From Semisulcospira habei (Eukaryota > Mollusca > Gastropoda > Semisulcospiridae), in contig BTPG01000008.1 in assembly GCA_036245525.1 (NCBI GenBank), forward strand, positions 26,402,009-26,466,008: 64,000 nt of DNA, read 5' to 3'. Of this stretch, positions 50,671-61,734 are shown piece by piece; position 1 is the first letter of the stretch, and each line of letters starts with the position of its first letter. The notes under the pieces were generated by a model. The model ran no database searches and was not told where the DNA came from. It worked only from the letters and a program-made list of their open reading frames with translations. The translations under genes and the position numbers were made by a program.

Positions 50671-50744
50671 GATGAGGACAAGATGTATCTTGCAACTTGA
50701 AATAGAATGTACACTGGTCGCCCTGGTAGCGCTCCTTTTTGTGG
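50671..50744 (+). CDS. Tentative alternative first coding exon
   Basis: Strong acceptor (TTTCTTTCTTGTAG) and donor GTAAGT. The only open frame starts with an ATG at its second base and reads MRTRCILQLEIECTLVALVA LLFV, signal-anchor-like. It ends in phase 1, compatible with the polyglutamine exon, but cannot follow the exon at 45904 (in-frame TGA). It may be an alternative start or a chance match. Confidence 0.25.
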
Positions 50745-51737
50745 GTAAGTAGATGCTTTGAAACACATTCAGCTCATCTTTCCGACCGATTATCCATTGT
50801 CATTGGATCTTCCAAGTTCTCTATGCCAGTTTTTGTCTACCGTATTGAAAATCCATAGAATGCAAAGGACATAACAGGCGGGCGGGGTTCATGGTCTGGC
50901 AAAGAAGTAACAAGATAAAAATGACATCACGTCTAGCCACTCTAACCTTTTTGTTGAACGTCGTTCAGTTGGCGCGAAGCGCCGTAGGCACCGAGTTAGG
51001 TAGGCAGGTATATATGTGAGTATGTATGTAAACACGAGAATCTCCGATATTACAGTACGCACAAACTTGAAACTTGGCGAAATACTTTATTAAGTGGGTG
51101 GCTAAAAGAGCCTCACGAGCATTTTGTAATTGGATGTATCATTTAAGACATAAAAGACCCTTAATAGAAAGTCTGTTGACCCAGATTAGAGTCCGCAATT
51201 TTGATTATATGCACTTGAAATTTTGGATATGGCTATTTTGCAGAAAGACTTTGGATGAGTTCGTTATCCAGCTTTGTACCTCTTCAACATTTTCGAAAAT
51301 AAAAGTTCAATGCGGAAAAAATGGCAATGGCAAGACTCCTTGATTTCATTAGAAGAAACAGTGACGCGTCAGTGTTTTATACAATGTCGTTCCTAGTCGA
51401 CGCAAATCAGCAGTACGTCAGTGTTTTACATGTGTTTGAGCTGGGGCGATGTTCTCCATCATTTATTTTTGTATGATATTTGCGGACGTATTGTAGAAAA
51501 GGTGGAATATGCATGCAAGCTCATACAGAAGAGGCTATGTGGGCATGAGCCATTCCACCTTATTCTTCAAAATGGCTTTGGCACGGATAGGAAACGCCGT
51601 GTGTCTGCCGTCTGTTTGTGTGTGCCATTCTGCCGTTTGTGTGTGCCATCGCCGTGCGGATCAGGCTACTGAGCGAGTTCGTAATCCAGCGTAGTTGTAC
51701 CTCTTCAATTTTTCAATAATAATTACTTCATTTTTCC
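50745..51737. other. Intergenic or intronic sequence
   Basis: GAGTTCGT(T/A)ATCCAGC...TTGTACCTCTTCAA recurs at 51257 and 51676, a local duplication. A basic open frame at 51074-51343 has no recognisable domain. Confidence 0.45.
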
Positions 51738-52305
51738 AAATGAAAAGAAAAGGGGAGACTGCCAGTGCTAATATTTTAGGAAGGTTACAAAGTAAAGTAG
51801 GTTATAGCACTGTCAGGGGAGAGAAATGTGCATGATCGACCAGTGATCATAGATCTACTGTGGCCAAAGCACAAAAAAAAAAAAAAAAAAAAAAGAGATA
51901 GGAAAGAGAGGGGGCGCTAAGAAAGTGGCTGAAAGCAATGCATATGGAAGCCCCCCGAAGGGGGCGTATCACATATCCACTGTTCCAGCCACTCAGTGCA
52001 TGGAAATTTAAATCTAGGTCCGGGGGAGGGGGGGGGGGTCCAGATATTTAGCCGGTGTGGACAGCTGTTTCGGTCTTGGCGACCTCTTCAGCACAGGCCA
52101 TCGGCAACACTGGAGGAGGCAGGAAATTCTGCCTACCTGCAATGACAACCACTGTGGTGTCTGCAGGGGCATACATTCCATGCCACCACCTAGAGTCAAA
52201 TTTCCATGCACCCTAAAAGAGAACCTACCAAAAGGGGGGAAGGGGTTGCAGTCGATATTGTAGTAATAAATGAAAAGAAAAGGGGAGACTGCCAGTGCTA
52301 ATATA
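51738..52305. repeat. Segment bounded by 38-bp direct repeats
   Basis: AAATGAAAAGAAAAGGGGAG ACTGCCAGTGCTAATAT at 51738 and again at 52268. The interior has a poly-A (51872-51893) and, on the minus strand at 52092-52068, CTGAAGAGGTCGCCAAGACCGAAAC, a second hammerhead-core-like phrase. Confidence 0.7.
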
Positions 52306-53024
52306 AGTAAAGCTTCATTTTTCCAAGTTTTGGAGCCACTATTTGCTCCAGGACATCAAACAATCAGCCCTGAAAGAGTTAGTTAGTTATTTGGGTTTAA
52401 CGCCGAGCAGGAGCCCTGGAAGAGGCTGTGTGGAACAAAACAGTCAGCTCTGGAAGAGAGTGCCTTTCCGAGTTCGGATGAGTGACGTGAAACATCAAAT
52501 TCGTCACAGTGTACACGGCCGGCGTCGTGAGACCAGCGATGCCATGACGTGAAGCACATCAGTAGTGACGTCATTTTGCTGCTCGTACTATTCTTCTTCT
52601 TCAGACTGAATTCCTGTCGCTACTCCAGCCCACAGAGCGTACTTTGGCGGGAAGCGCTGTGTGTCCGTCTTTATTTGTGTGCGCCGGCGTGTGTGTTGAT
52701 CAGAGGTTCGTTTAGAGAGGAGGAAAATGGATCAGAAGGATAAGCTTAATATGAAAACTCTGATTGTTCCTAAAAGAAAAAAGCACATGAGCTCCAAACA
52801 ATAGGCCTACGGTAGAATTTAGGATGAAATCTTCATCTTGTTAATATGATGAAACAAACATCAGTCTAACGCCATATACGTGGGCTTTACTAGCCTTCTT
52901 TAGCCGATGTTGTCACTATGATGATTTCTTTTTCAGTTTTTATGGTCTGTTCACTAAAATTAAATTAGTGCGTGCTGGGCTGTGCCGTACGGTCCAAAAT
53001 CACAGACTAGCATTTTTTTTTAAA

Positions 53025-53071
<47 letters not shown>

Positions 53072-53283
53072 TATTTTTTTTTTTTTTTTGGGGGGGGACA
53101 ACAAACGTAGTAAATCGCTCTGTCACGACGGTAGAAGGGGGTCGGGTATTTTATGACCATATTCATAACAGTCAGAGATTTCTGTACAAATCCGCAGAAG
53201 TTTTACAGTTCAGTGTGACTTTGCCGTACACCTTGCTGGCGACAGTTCTTTCTCTGCATGAGAAATATAGATACAAATGATGC
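52306..53283. other. Intergenic or intronic sequence with repeat fragments
   Basis: SINE 3' fragment at 52384-52412 (GTTAGTTATTTGGGTTTAAC), family E half at 52980-53005 and an (ATT)n plus poly-T tract at 53031-53095. No gene seen. Confidence 0.5.
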
Positions 53284-53460
53284 CAATAAGAGGCATAGAT
53301 CTTTATGAACCCCTTTAGAAATAGATGCAGATCTATGACTTTCTGCAAATGGACGTTTTTTTATGCAGGGACTTTGGCCAATGAATAGGTGTGTGCTGTG
53401 GTTTGTGATTTTGGACTGCACGGCTTAGGTCAATACGGTACAAAAACACAGTTTCAGCAC
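53284..53460. repeat. Decayed family C palindrome and family E element
   Basis: AAGAGGCATAGATCTTTATGAACC / AGATGCAGATCTATGACTTTCTGC at 53287-53347, then GTTTGTGATTTTGGACTGCACGGC at 53400. Confidence 0.6.
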
Positions 53461-53633
53461 GCAATCATGCTAGGCAGACCCTTTTTGACCTGCGTTAAAG
53501 GAAAGTAAACCTAAACAAACTGATTTTTGTCAGGAAGATGTGTACATTTTCGTACGGAGAAGGGCTGCAGTGATCCGTGACAATCCATACCTACTACACG
53601 AGGCAGTGTTGTGATGTAAATATACCTTATTGA

Positions 53634-53707
53634 CAGCAAGAGGCATAGATCCTCTTGAGCCTCTGCATACTGCAAGGGCTCATGAGGATCTATGCCTCTT
53701 GTATATG
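53634..53707. repeat. Palindromic element core, family C
   Basis: AGCAAGAGGCATAGATCCTC / GAGGATCTATGCCTCTTG with CTCTGCATACTGCAAGGG at the centre. Confidence 0.85.
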
Positions 53708-53940
53708 TGGGAATGTTTGATCGATTTCATTTGTTTCACTCGTGGCAGCTAGACGACAGGCAACGGTCGTAAACTGGCGGGATTCCAACAGATGCGACGC
53801 GTGGTTCCGGTCAAATCCCAAATCGGATTAGTCAAGGCTGTAGATCGGATTGTTTTGGAAAGGTTGCGTTTGGGCTTTAAGATGATTTATCTTTCTCAGC
53901 TGCGTTTCCAAGCTCTGAATAATGTCCGTGACAAATACAG

Positions 53941-54157
53941 TTAACCGCCCATTTAGCCCCAAGTCCCTACAGCAGGAGATGGATTGACCATGATAATTCA
54001 AGGGTAGTGCCAGATTAGCTTGGCGCCAGAAGGCGCCAAGCTAATCTGGCACTACCCTTGAATTATCATGGTCAATCCATCTCCTGCAATTGGTACATAG
54101 TCGTTAGGCAACACCTCCAAAATTTGAGAAATGGGACCTTGGGGCTAAAAGGGTTAA
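53941..54157. repeat. Complete TTAA-ended element, family A (reference copy)
   Basis: TTAACCGCCCATTTAGCCCC / GGGGCTAAAAGGGTTAA. The stem from CAGGAGATGGATTGACCATG to its complement is perfect through the GGCGCCAGAAGGCGCC loop, about 55 bp per arm. Right spacer CAATTGGTACATAGTCGTTA...ACCTTGGGG. Confidence 0.95.
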
Positions 54158-54725
54158 ACTTTGCATGTTTTTCGCCGTTCGCGTTCCCGTGATAAACACT
54201 CCTATGAACAAACAGTAGGGCGAGAAGATTGTCCCGATGCTGTTATAAGTCTGCCTTTAAGTTTCTAAATAAATTTAAGGGAAACGGAAATAAAAGACGT
54301 GCACATTGAAAAGATGGTTTTACGTTGTCTGGATATATAAATAACCGAAACATCACAGTTTTCGATGTCATTTTGATATATTATACGTAACTGACCTAAA
54401 ATCTTCCCAAAGAAGTCAAAAGACAGCAAGTACTTTTTTTGTGAACAGCGTGATTTTCATTGTAAAACAGTGAAAATCTCGCTGTTCACAACAATGAACT
54501 TACAGTTTGAGTTTTTGCCTTCCGCGCTGAACATGTTCTTCGCCGCGGTTCGTTTTCAGGGAGAGAAAAAAATGCGTGCTCATCCAAATGCTCAATTACT
54601 GGATTTCGGCGCAAACATGGCCCTATCCTATAGAAAGATGGCTATTTCAACATAAAAAGACATCTTTTCCTGTCTTATTTTGATATCGCATATTGTACTT
54701 TAATCGTTTTATTTGTTCATTTTCA
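54158..54725. other. Intergenic or intronic sequence
   Basis: Inverted pair GAACAGCGTGATTTTCATTG / CAGTGAAAATCTCGCTGTTC at 54443-54488. Otherwise nothing recognised. Confidence 0.45.
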
Positions 54726-54990
54726 TTAACTCATTCAGCCCGACGGCCGTATTACCCAAATTTTGGAGGGGTCATCTAATGACTATGCACCAGTTGTAGA
54801 AGATTGATCGACCATGATAACTTTGTTCAAGGGCAGTGCCAGATTAGCTTGGCGCCGACAGGCGCCAAGCTAGTAATCTGGCACTACCCTTGACTGAATT
54901 ATAGTTACGCGCCAAGATAATCTGGCACTACCCTTGAATTATCATGGTCGACCCATCTCCTGCTTAGTGCGTCAGGGCTGAATGGGTTAA
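54726..54990. repeat. TTAA-ended family A element with duplicated right arm
   Basis: TTAACTCATTCAGCCCGACGG / GTCAGGGCTGAATGGGTTAA. After the first right arm (TAGTAATCTGGCACTACCC) a second one follows (GATAATCTGGCACTACCCTT...ATCATGGTCGACC), giving three arms. Confidence 0.9.
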
Positions 54991-55256
54991 ACAGTAAGTG
55001 CTGATTAGGGCTTGGACTGAGACGAGTGACTATGATCAGTGGAGGTCCGGCGGTGAGCCATTCCGACACAACGAAACTGACCTACGTTTGCCAGACCGTG
55101 GAATTCTGACTTGTCAGTCATTTATGACAGTACGCTGGAATTTGTCATTCATTTGTGCACGCAAGCCTGTGAAATTTTAATGTGCTATACATTAATTTTT
55201 GTGTGCCGGCTAGTCTGAGAAATTTTGTTGAGCCTTAAGTGCTGTTCCGCTGTGAT

Positions 55257-55295
55257 TTTGACGGCGGGGGCTCATGATGGTCTATGCCTCTTGTT
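55257..55295. repeat. Half family C arm
   Basis: GCGGGGGCTCATGATGGTCTATGCCTCTTG without left arm. Confidence 0.6.
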
Positions 55296-55435
55296 GGTCT
55301 CTTGGGTCTAAGTGCATCACTGAGACAGTCGGGACCTTCAAGCAAGCGGAATCTGTGATAGTTTTAGAACTACTTTGTATCTGCTGCCAGTGAACGGGTT
55401 CACACTGATGATGCGCGTTTTTTTTTTCTTCTCAG

Positions 55436-55641
55436 AGCAACAACAACAACAACAACAACAACAGCAACCACCACAGCCTCGTAGACAGTCCAAGCAGTCT
55501 TCGCCAAAGGCCCAGGTCCAAACCATGAACATGACAGAGCGTCAGCCGACACCTCAGAGCCACCGAGCGACCTCCAACGGCAGCCCCACCATCTGCATTG
55601 AGACCAACGTGGACTCCACTGACAAATCCGATCAGGAGTAA
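55436..55641 (+). CDS. Terminal coding exon with polyglutamine run
   Basis: Acceptor T9CTTCTCAG, entry in phase 1. It reads (E)QQQQQQQQQQPPQPRRQSKQ SSPKAQVQTMNMTERQPTPQ...CIETNVDSTDKSDQE and TAA at 55639-55641. Ten Gln codons, mostly CAA, then Pro/Ser/Thr/Gln-rich disordered sequence and an acidic C-terminus. The non-repetitive codon order, strong acceptor and clean stop support a real gene end. The protein family is unknown. Upstream exons are not established (see 45904-46032). The 3' UTR contains a family B palindrome and an RTE insertion. Confidence 0.65.
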
Positions 55642-55732
55642 TCAGCCTCTCCCTTTTTTTTTTTTTTCTTTCTTCTTGTACTGGTTATTGTGGGTATTTC
55701 CACTCTGGTTCCCTGCGAGCTCCTAAGGCTTC

Positions 55733-55832
55733 TAGTGTGCAAAAGGTCTCTGTGCCGGCGTCGGCCGCTGTTGGCCCGCGCACAGCTGTGCGCGGACCAA
55801 CAGCATCCCGATGGCCTTTCAGGCTTGCTGGG
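55733..55832. repeat. Palindromic element, family B, 3' of the polyglutamine exon
   Basis: GTGCAAAAGGTCTCTGTGCC...GCGCACAGCTGTGCGC...GATGGCCTTTCAGGC. The right arm has lost about 15 bases. Confidence 0.8.
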
Positions 55833-55878
55833 TAGGGTCGAGAGTACGAGTTCATTTTGTGGGGCTTTTCCACTGTTT

Positions 55879-57513
55879 ACTCGACAGATGGGCCGAGTAT
55901 TTTGAAGAGTTACTGAACAGACCTAGCCCACCCGACCCCCCCGACATCCAGCCGGCAGAGACCGACCTACCCATCAGCTGTGACAGACCCAGCCGGGAAG
56001 AGATCAGAAAAGCAGTGGCATTTTTGAAGAATGGCAAAGCAGCAGGGCCAGATGGCATCCCAGCGGAGTCTCTGAAAGCAGACCTAGAGACAACAGTGGA
56101 GATGCTGTACCCACTGTTTGGAAAGATCTGGGAAGAGGAGGTGATGCCAGCTGACTGGAAGGAGGGGTACCTAATCAAGCTTCCCAAGAAAGGCGACCTC
56201 AGCAAGTGTTCCAACTACAGAGGAATCACCTTGCTGTCAGTACCAGGAAAGGTCTTCAACAGGATCATCCTAGAGAGAATGAAGAGCTCCGTTGACCCCC
56301 AGCTGAGAGACCAGCAAGCAGGATTCAGGAAGAACCGATCATGTACATACCAGATCGCCACTCTCCGCATCATCGTGGAACAGTCTCTGGAGTGGAGCTC
56401 CCCGCTGTACGTCAACTTTGTGGATTATGAGAAAGCATTTGACAGCGTGGACCGAGAGACTCTGTGGAAACTCCTACGACACTACGGTGTACCCACAAAG
56501 CTCGTCCGCCTGATCAAGAGCAGCTATGATGGCATGACATGTCGCGTGATCCACGAAGGGCAGTTCACCAGAGAGCTCCAGGTCAGAACTGGTGTCAGGC
56601 AGGGGTGTCTGCTGTCTCCGTTCCTCTTCCTACTGGCCATAGACTGGGTCATGAAGATGACCACAGAGCACAGACGAAGTGGAATACAGTGGACACTGTG
56701 GACACAGCTTGACGACCTCGATTTTGCAGACGACTTGGCATTACTGTCCCACACTCATCAACAAATGCAGGACAAGACCACGAGGCTTGCTGACATCTCG
56801 TCCCAAGTGGGCCTCACCATTCACAAACAGAAAACAAAGACAATGAGGCTGAACGCAACCAGGGAAGAACCAGTCTTGCTTGCTGGCACCCCGTTGGAGG
56901 AGGTGGAGTCCTTCACCTATCTCGGGAGCATCATAGACAAAAAAGGCGGCACTGATGCAGATGTCAGAGCACGAATCGGTAAAGCCAGAGCAGCCTTTCT
57001 CCAGCTGAAAAAAGTGTGGAGTTCCAGAGAGCTGTCACAACACACCAAAGTCCGGATTTTCAACTCCAATGTAAAAGCAGTTCTCCTATATGGAGCAGAG
57101 ACATGGAGATTGACAAAAACCACAGTCAACAGAGTACAGACCTTCATGAACAGTTGCCTTAGAAGAATTTTGAAAATCCACTGGCCAGAGAAGATCAGCA
57201 ACGTCAGACTCTGGGAGAGAACAGAGCAGATAACAGCAGAGAATGAAATTGGGCGAAGAAGATGGGGATGGATTGGTCACAGTCTGAGAAAGCCAGTTTC
57301 CAGTATCACTAGGCAGGCATTGTCATGGAACCCCCAGGGAAAGAGGAAAAGAGGCAGGCCGAGAAACACCTGGCGTCGAGACCTCCAAGCAGACATCAAG
57401 AGACTGGGAACCACCTGGAGTAGAATCGAAGGAGAAGCACAGGACAGGAGTTGCTGGAGGTCTCTCGTCGACGGCCTATACCCGGGTAGGGGTGACAGGC
57501 GTAAGTAAGTAAG
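55879..57513 (+). mobile_element. RTE-clade LINE, 5'-truncated copy with open reverse transcriptase
   Basis: Target duplication TTTCCACTGTTT at 55867-55878 and 57514-57525. The open frame runs from the host ATG at 55811 to the stop at 57506-57508 and contains NGKAAGPDGIPAESLK, LPKKGDLSKCSNYRGITLLS, QAGFRKNRSCTYQIATLRII, VDYEKAFDSVDRETLW (motif A), RTGVRQGCLLSPFLFLLAID (B), [13 protein letters not shown] (motif C, intact), [12 protein letters not shown] and the C-terminal [14 protein letters not shown] region. The endonuclease is missing. 3' end (GTAA)n. It lies in the probable 3' UTR of the polyglutamine gene. Confidence 0.95.
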
Positions 57514-57525
57514 TTTCCACTGTTT

Positions 57526-58049
57526 CCCAAGACAGCCTCTTTGAAAGAAGTAGTTAATATACAAATAATATTTTTATACATCTGTTCGTAGTCATGTGAC
57601 ATTCTTTACATTTCTTCCTTTTATTATTCACACATTTATTTATTTCTCAACGCTTTTATCTACATGTACATGCATTTGTAATCATGCATCATTCTGTCCT
57701 TTTCCTCTCTTTCTCTTTTATTGTGTATATATTTTTGTATAAGTATTTGTAACCATATACAAATGTACCATTCTTTGCCCTATTCATCTACTTCCTCTAT
57801 TTTAATTTTCCTCCATATCCTCTTTATTTCTCATTCATTTTTTATGGTCAGAAAAAATGCCAAGGGGGCTGATTATCTGCCATCTAGATTTCATACAGCC
57901 TTATAATAAATGACTGAGCCTTTACAATTCTCAAATTTGCCATCGGAAGACATTGCAGTTAAGGTCGACCTTGATAGGTCAAGGGTTGTGCCAGAACAAG
58001 TTAGTGCCTCGAAGCACCACCCTTGAACTATCATAGTCGATCCACATCT
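57526..58049. other. Spacer between the two facing RTE copies
   Basis: T-rich. Contains ATAATAAATG (57904, a possible poly-A signal of the polyglutamine gene) and a decayed family A element (57958-58049: GACCTTGATAGGTCAAGGGT / ACCCTTGAACTATCATAGTC). Confidence 0.55.
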
Positions 58050-58061
58050 TTTAGTGTCATA

Positions 58062-61000
58062 CTTATTTACTTATGCCTGTCACCCCTCCCAGGGTATAGG
58101 CCGTCGACGAGAGACCTCCAGCGACTCCTGTCCTGTGCTTCTCCTTCGATTTTACTCCAGGTGGTTCCCAGTCTCTTGATGTCTGCTTGGAGGTCTCGAC
58201 GCCAGGTGTTTCTCGGCCTGCCTCTTTTCCTCTTTCCCTGGGGGTTCCATGACAATGCCTGCCTAGTGATACTGGAAACTGGCTTTCTCAGACTGTGACC
58301 AATCCATCCCCATCTTCTTCGCCCAATTTCATTCTCTGCTGTTATCTGCTCTGTTCTCTCCCAGAGTCTGATGTTGCTGATCTTCTCTGGCCAGTGAATT
58401 TTCAAGATTCTTCTAAGGCAACTGTTAATGAAGATCTGTACTCTGTTGACTGTGTTTTTTGTCAACCTCCAAGTCTCTGCTCCATATAGGAGAACTGCAT
58501 TACGTTTGAGTTGAAAATCCGGACTTTGGTGTGTTGTGACAGCTCTCTGGAACTCCACACTTTTTTTCAGCTGGAGAAAGGCTGCTCTGGCTTTACCGAT
58601 TCGTGCTCTGATATCTGCATCAGTGCCACCTTTTTTGTCGATGATGCTTCCGAGATAGGTGAAGGACTCCACCTCATCCAGCGGGGTGCCAGCAAGCAAG
58701 ACTGGTTCTTCCCTGGTTGCGTTCAACCTCATTGTCTTTGTTTTCTGTTTGTGGATGGTGAGGCCCACCTGGGACGAGATCAGTGTCAGCAAGCCTCGTG
58801 GTCTTGTCCTGCATTTGTTGATGAGTGTGGGACAGTGACGCCAAGTCGTCTGCAAAATCGAGGTCGTCAAGCTGTGTCCGCAGTGTCCACTGTATTCCGC
58901 TTCTTCTCTGCTATGTGGTCCTCTTCATGACCCAGTCTATGGCCAGTAAGAAGAGGAACGGAGACAGTAAATACCCCTGCCTGACGCCGGTTCTGACCTG
59001 GAGCTCCCTGGTGAACTGCCCTTCATGGATCACGTGACATGTCATGCCATCGTAGCTGCTCTTGATCAGGCAGACGAGCTTTGTGGGTACACCGTAGTGT
59101 CGTAGGAGTTTCCACATAGTCTCTCGGTCCACGCTGTCAAATGCTTTCTCGTAATCCACAAAGTTGACGTACAGCGGGGAGCTCCACTCCAGAGATTGCT
59201 CCACGATGATGCGGAGAGTGGCAATCTGGTATGTACATGATCGTTTTTTCCGGAATCCTGCTTGCTGGTCTCTAAGCTGGGGGTCGACGGAGCTCTTCGT
59301 TCTCTCCAGGATGATCCTGTTGAAAACCTTTCCTGGTACTGACAGCAACGCGATTCCTCTGTAGTTGGAACACTTGTTGAGGTCGCCTTTCTTGGGAAGC
59401 TTGATTAGGTACCCCTCCTTCCAGTCAGCCGGCATCACCTCCTCTTCCCAGATCTTTGCAAACAGTGGGTACAGCATCTCTACTGTTGTTTCTAGGTCTG
59501 CTTTCAGAGCCTCCGCTGGGATGCCATCTGGCCCTGCTGCTTTGCCGTTCTTCAAAAATGCCACTGCTCTTCTAATCTCTTCCCGGCTGTGTCTGTCACA
59601 GCTGATGGGTAGGTCAGTCTCTGCTGGCTGGATGTCTGGGGGGCCGTCGGGTGGGGTGAGTCTGTTCAGTAACTCTTCAAAATACTCAGCCCATCTGTCA
59701 AGTTGGTCTGCTCTGTCTGCAATAGGCTTCCCTTCTTTGTCTTTTACTGGTCTTTCTGTATGGCCATAGTTGCCTAACAATCTTCTGGTAATGTCGTAGA
59801 GATGTTTCAGGTTGCCGCTGCCTGCTGCCTTTTCTGCCTCTGCTGCTAGGCCATCTGTGTAGGCTCTCTTGTCTGCCCTGATACCCCCGCTTCACCTCGC
59901 GGTTGGCTTCCGAGTATTCTTCATGTGCCCTTGCTTTGGCCGCTCTCGTGCGACTGTTGTTGACAACTGTTTTCTTCTGCTTCCTCACTTCTATCTTCTT
60001 CAAGGTCTGTGCCGACAGCCAGTCCTGTGATGGTGTTTCTTGAACCCCACAGTGTCTTTGCAGGTTGAGTTCAGTGGCTCTCTAACTGCCTTCCACTGCT
60101 GCTCTGTGGTGACCGCCTCCTCTTCATTTACTAGCTCCTGTAGCGCTTGAAACCGGGTTGGACAGCACCAGTTTGAACTCTTCTCTCACTCCCGTCTCTC
60201 TCAGAAGGCCTACATTATAGCGCTGTCTTCTTGTTGTCCATGTGCTGCTTTTCTTTAACGTCAGCTTTATTTATAAGGTAAGCAGATGATGCGTCTGAGG
60301 CGACATCTGCTCCCCTCCTCACTCGAACATCTTGAAGGGATCTTCTAAATTTCTTGCTAATGCAGATAATTATGGTCTATTTGGTTCTCTGTAGTATGGT
60401 CAGGTGAGTCCCACGTTGCTTTGTGTATTCTTCTGTGTGGGAAGATGCTGCCTCCAATGACAAGTCTGTTTAGAGCACAAAAGTCTACGAACCTCTCCCC
60501 GTTCTCACTGATCTCCCCTAGTTCCTGTCTCCCCATCACCTCTTCGTATCCGGTGTTGTCCTCCCCTATTTTGGCATTAAAATCGCCCATGACGATGGTC
60601 ATGTCTCGCCGGCTCCGCACATTTGTCCACAGCACTGTGGAGTCGGTCGTAGTACTCTTGTTTCTCTTCCTCGTCGCTGTCATTGGTGGGCGCATAACAC
60701 TGGATGACGTTCAACTTAATCTTTCTCCTAGTTCTAAAGGCTGCTGTGATAATTCTTGGCCCAAGAGGTTTCCAGCCAATCAGCGCTCTCAGTGCCACTG
60801 GTGACAGCATGAATGCTAAACCTTCTGTATGGGGGGCATTCTCCTCTTCATGACCTGAATACAGAATCATCTCCCCACTTAACAGCCTTTTCTGGCCAGA
60901 CTGCGTCCATCTGGCTTCACTGATACCTAGCAGGGAAAGGTTGTACTTTTGCATTTCCGCTGCTATCTGGGCGGACTTCCCGCTCTGGTACATGGTCTTG

Positions 61001-61362
61001 ACATTCCATGTGCCCGTAATTGTGTCCCTGGAAAGAGAGAGGCGGCTCGGTCCTCTGGCTTCCGAAGACTTCCGGCTTTCACCACACGACGTCATAAATC
61101 TTCTGGTAGAAGAACCTTCCTCCTCCAGGAAAGGAATTGCTGTTTGTCTTTTCGTCGGCGTTTTTGTAGCTATTTCCTTATTTGCAGGGTGGGGGAAGCT
61201 ATCCCCACGCTCAGCCCCCTTACTAGGAGGACCAGGGGTTTTCTGTCGGGGTCTCTATGTTGGTTCACGGCACCTTATTCATTCGGTGCACCCCTCTTGC
61301 GAAGGACCCCCTATCCACCACCCAGGGGATGTGCCTCAACGCCATATGGTCCCAGCGCGAGG
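58062..61362 (-). pseudogene. RTE-clade LINE, near full length, frameshifted
   Basis: Target duplication TTTAGTGTCATA at 58050-58061 and 61363-61374. On the minus strand: a 5' UTR of about 270 bp, an AP-endonuclease (TITGTWNVKTMYQSGK, LLGISEARWTQSG, KLNVIQCYAPTNDSDEEEKQ, TIVMGDFNAKIGEDN, TWDSPDHTTENQIDHN), a linker, then an RT highly similar to the plus-strand copy (NGKAAGPDGIPAEALK, VDYEKAFDSVDRETMW, GVRQGYLLSP). Frame breaks occur in the endonuclease (about 60650), after 60357, near 59750 and through the FADD region (about 58880). It cannot encode an enzyme. Confidence 0.95.
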
Positions 61363-61375
61363 TTTAGTGTCATAG

Positions 61376-61462
61376 TTAACTCTAAAACTCCCAGAACTAA
61401 AGGACTTCCATTCTATCGAATGGACGCCATTTAGTTCTGGAAAGTTGAATGCTGAATTACTT
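61376..61462. repeat. Palindromic element, family G
   Basis: TTAACTCTAAAACTCCCAGAAC, inner GACTTCCATTCTATCGAATGG, TTTAGTTCTGGAAAGTT. Same family as 62720-62800. Confidence 0.75.
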
Positions 61463-61734
61463 TAACTCTGAAAATGCACGTGATTACATGTGCTTGAGAC
61501 TGTGCACTTCCTCAGAATTGTGCTAGTGTTGCAAATGTTTGCACTAATCTATGCAAAATATGTACATGTCCATGTTTATAGATAGAACTGATGTATGACA
61601 TATATGTATCATTATTTGAAACACTGGTGCGTGGTGATAGCAGTGATACGTTTGTGTAAGTTGTCTATGATTAGTGCTCGTAATAGTACTGGTAATACAA
61701 TTTCTTTTCACTTTCATATTATATTCATTGTGTT

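Noticed and set aside
51074..51343. Basic 89-codon open frame
   Set aside because: No recognisable domain, no good splice context, and its sequence is partly duplicated at 51676. Not supported as a gene.
59164..61434. Plus-strand open frames of 66-161 codons
   Set aside because: Antisense shadows of the minus-strand RTE element.
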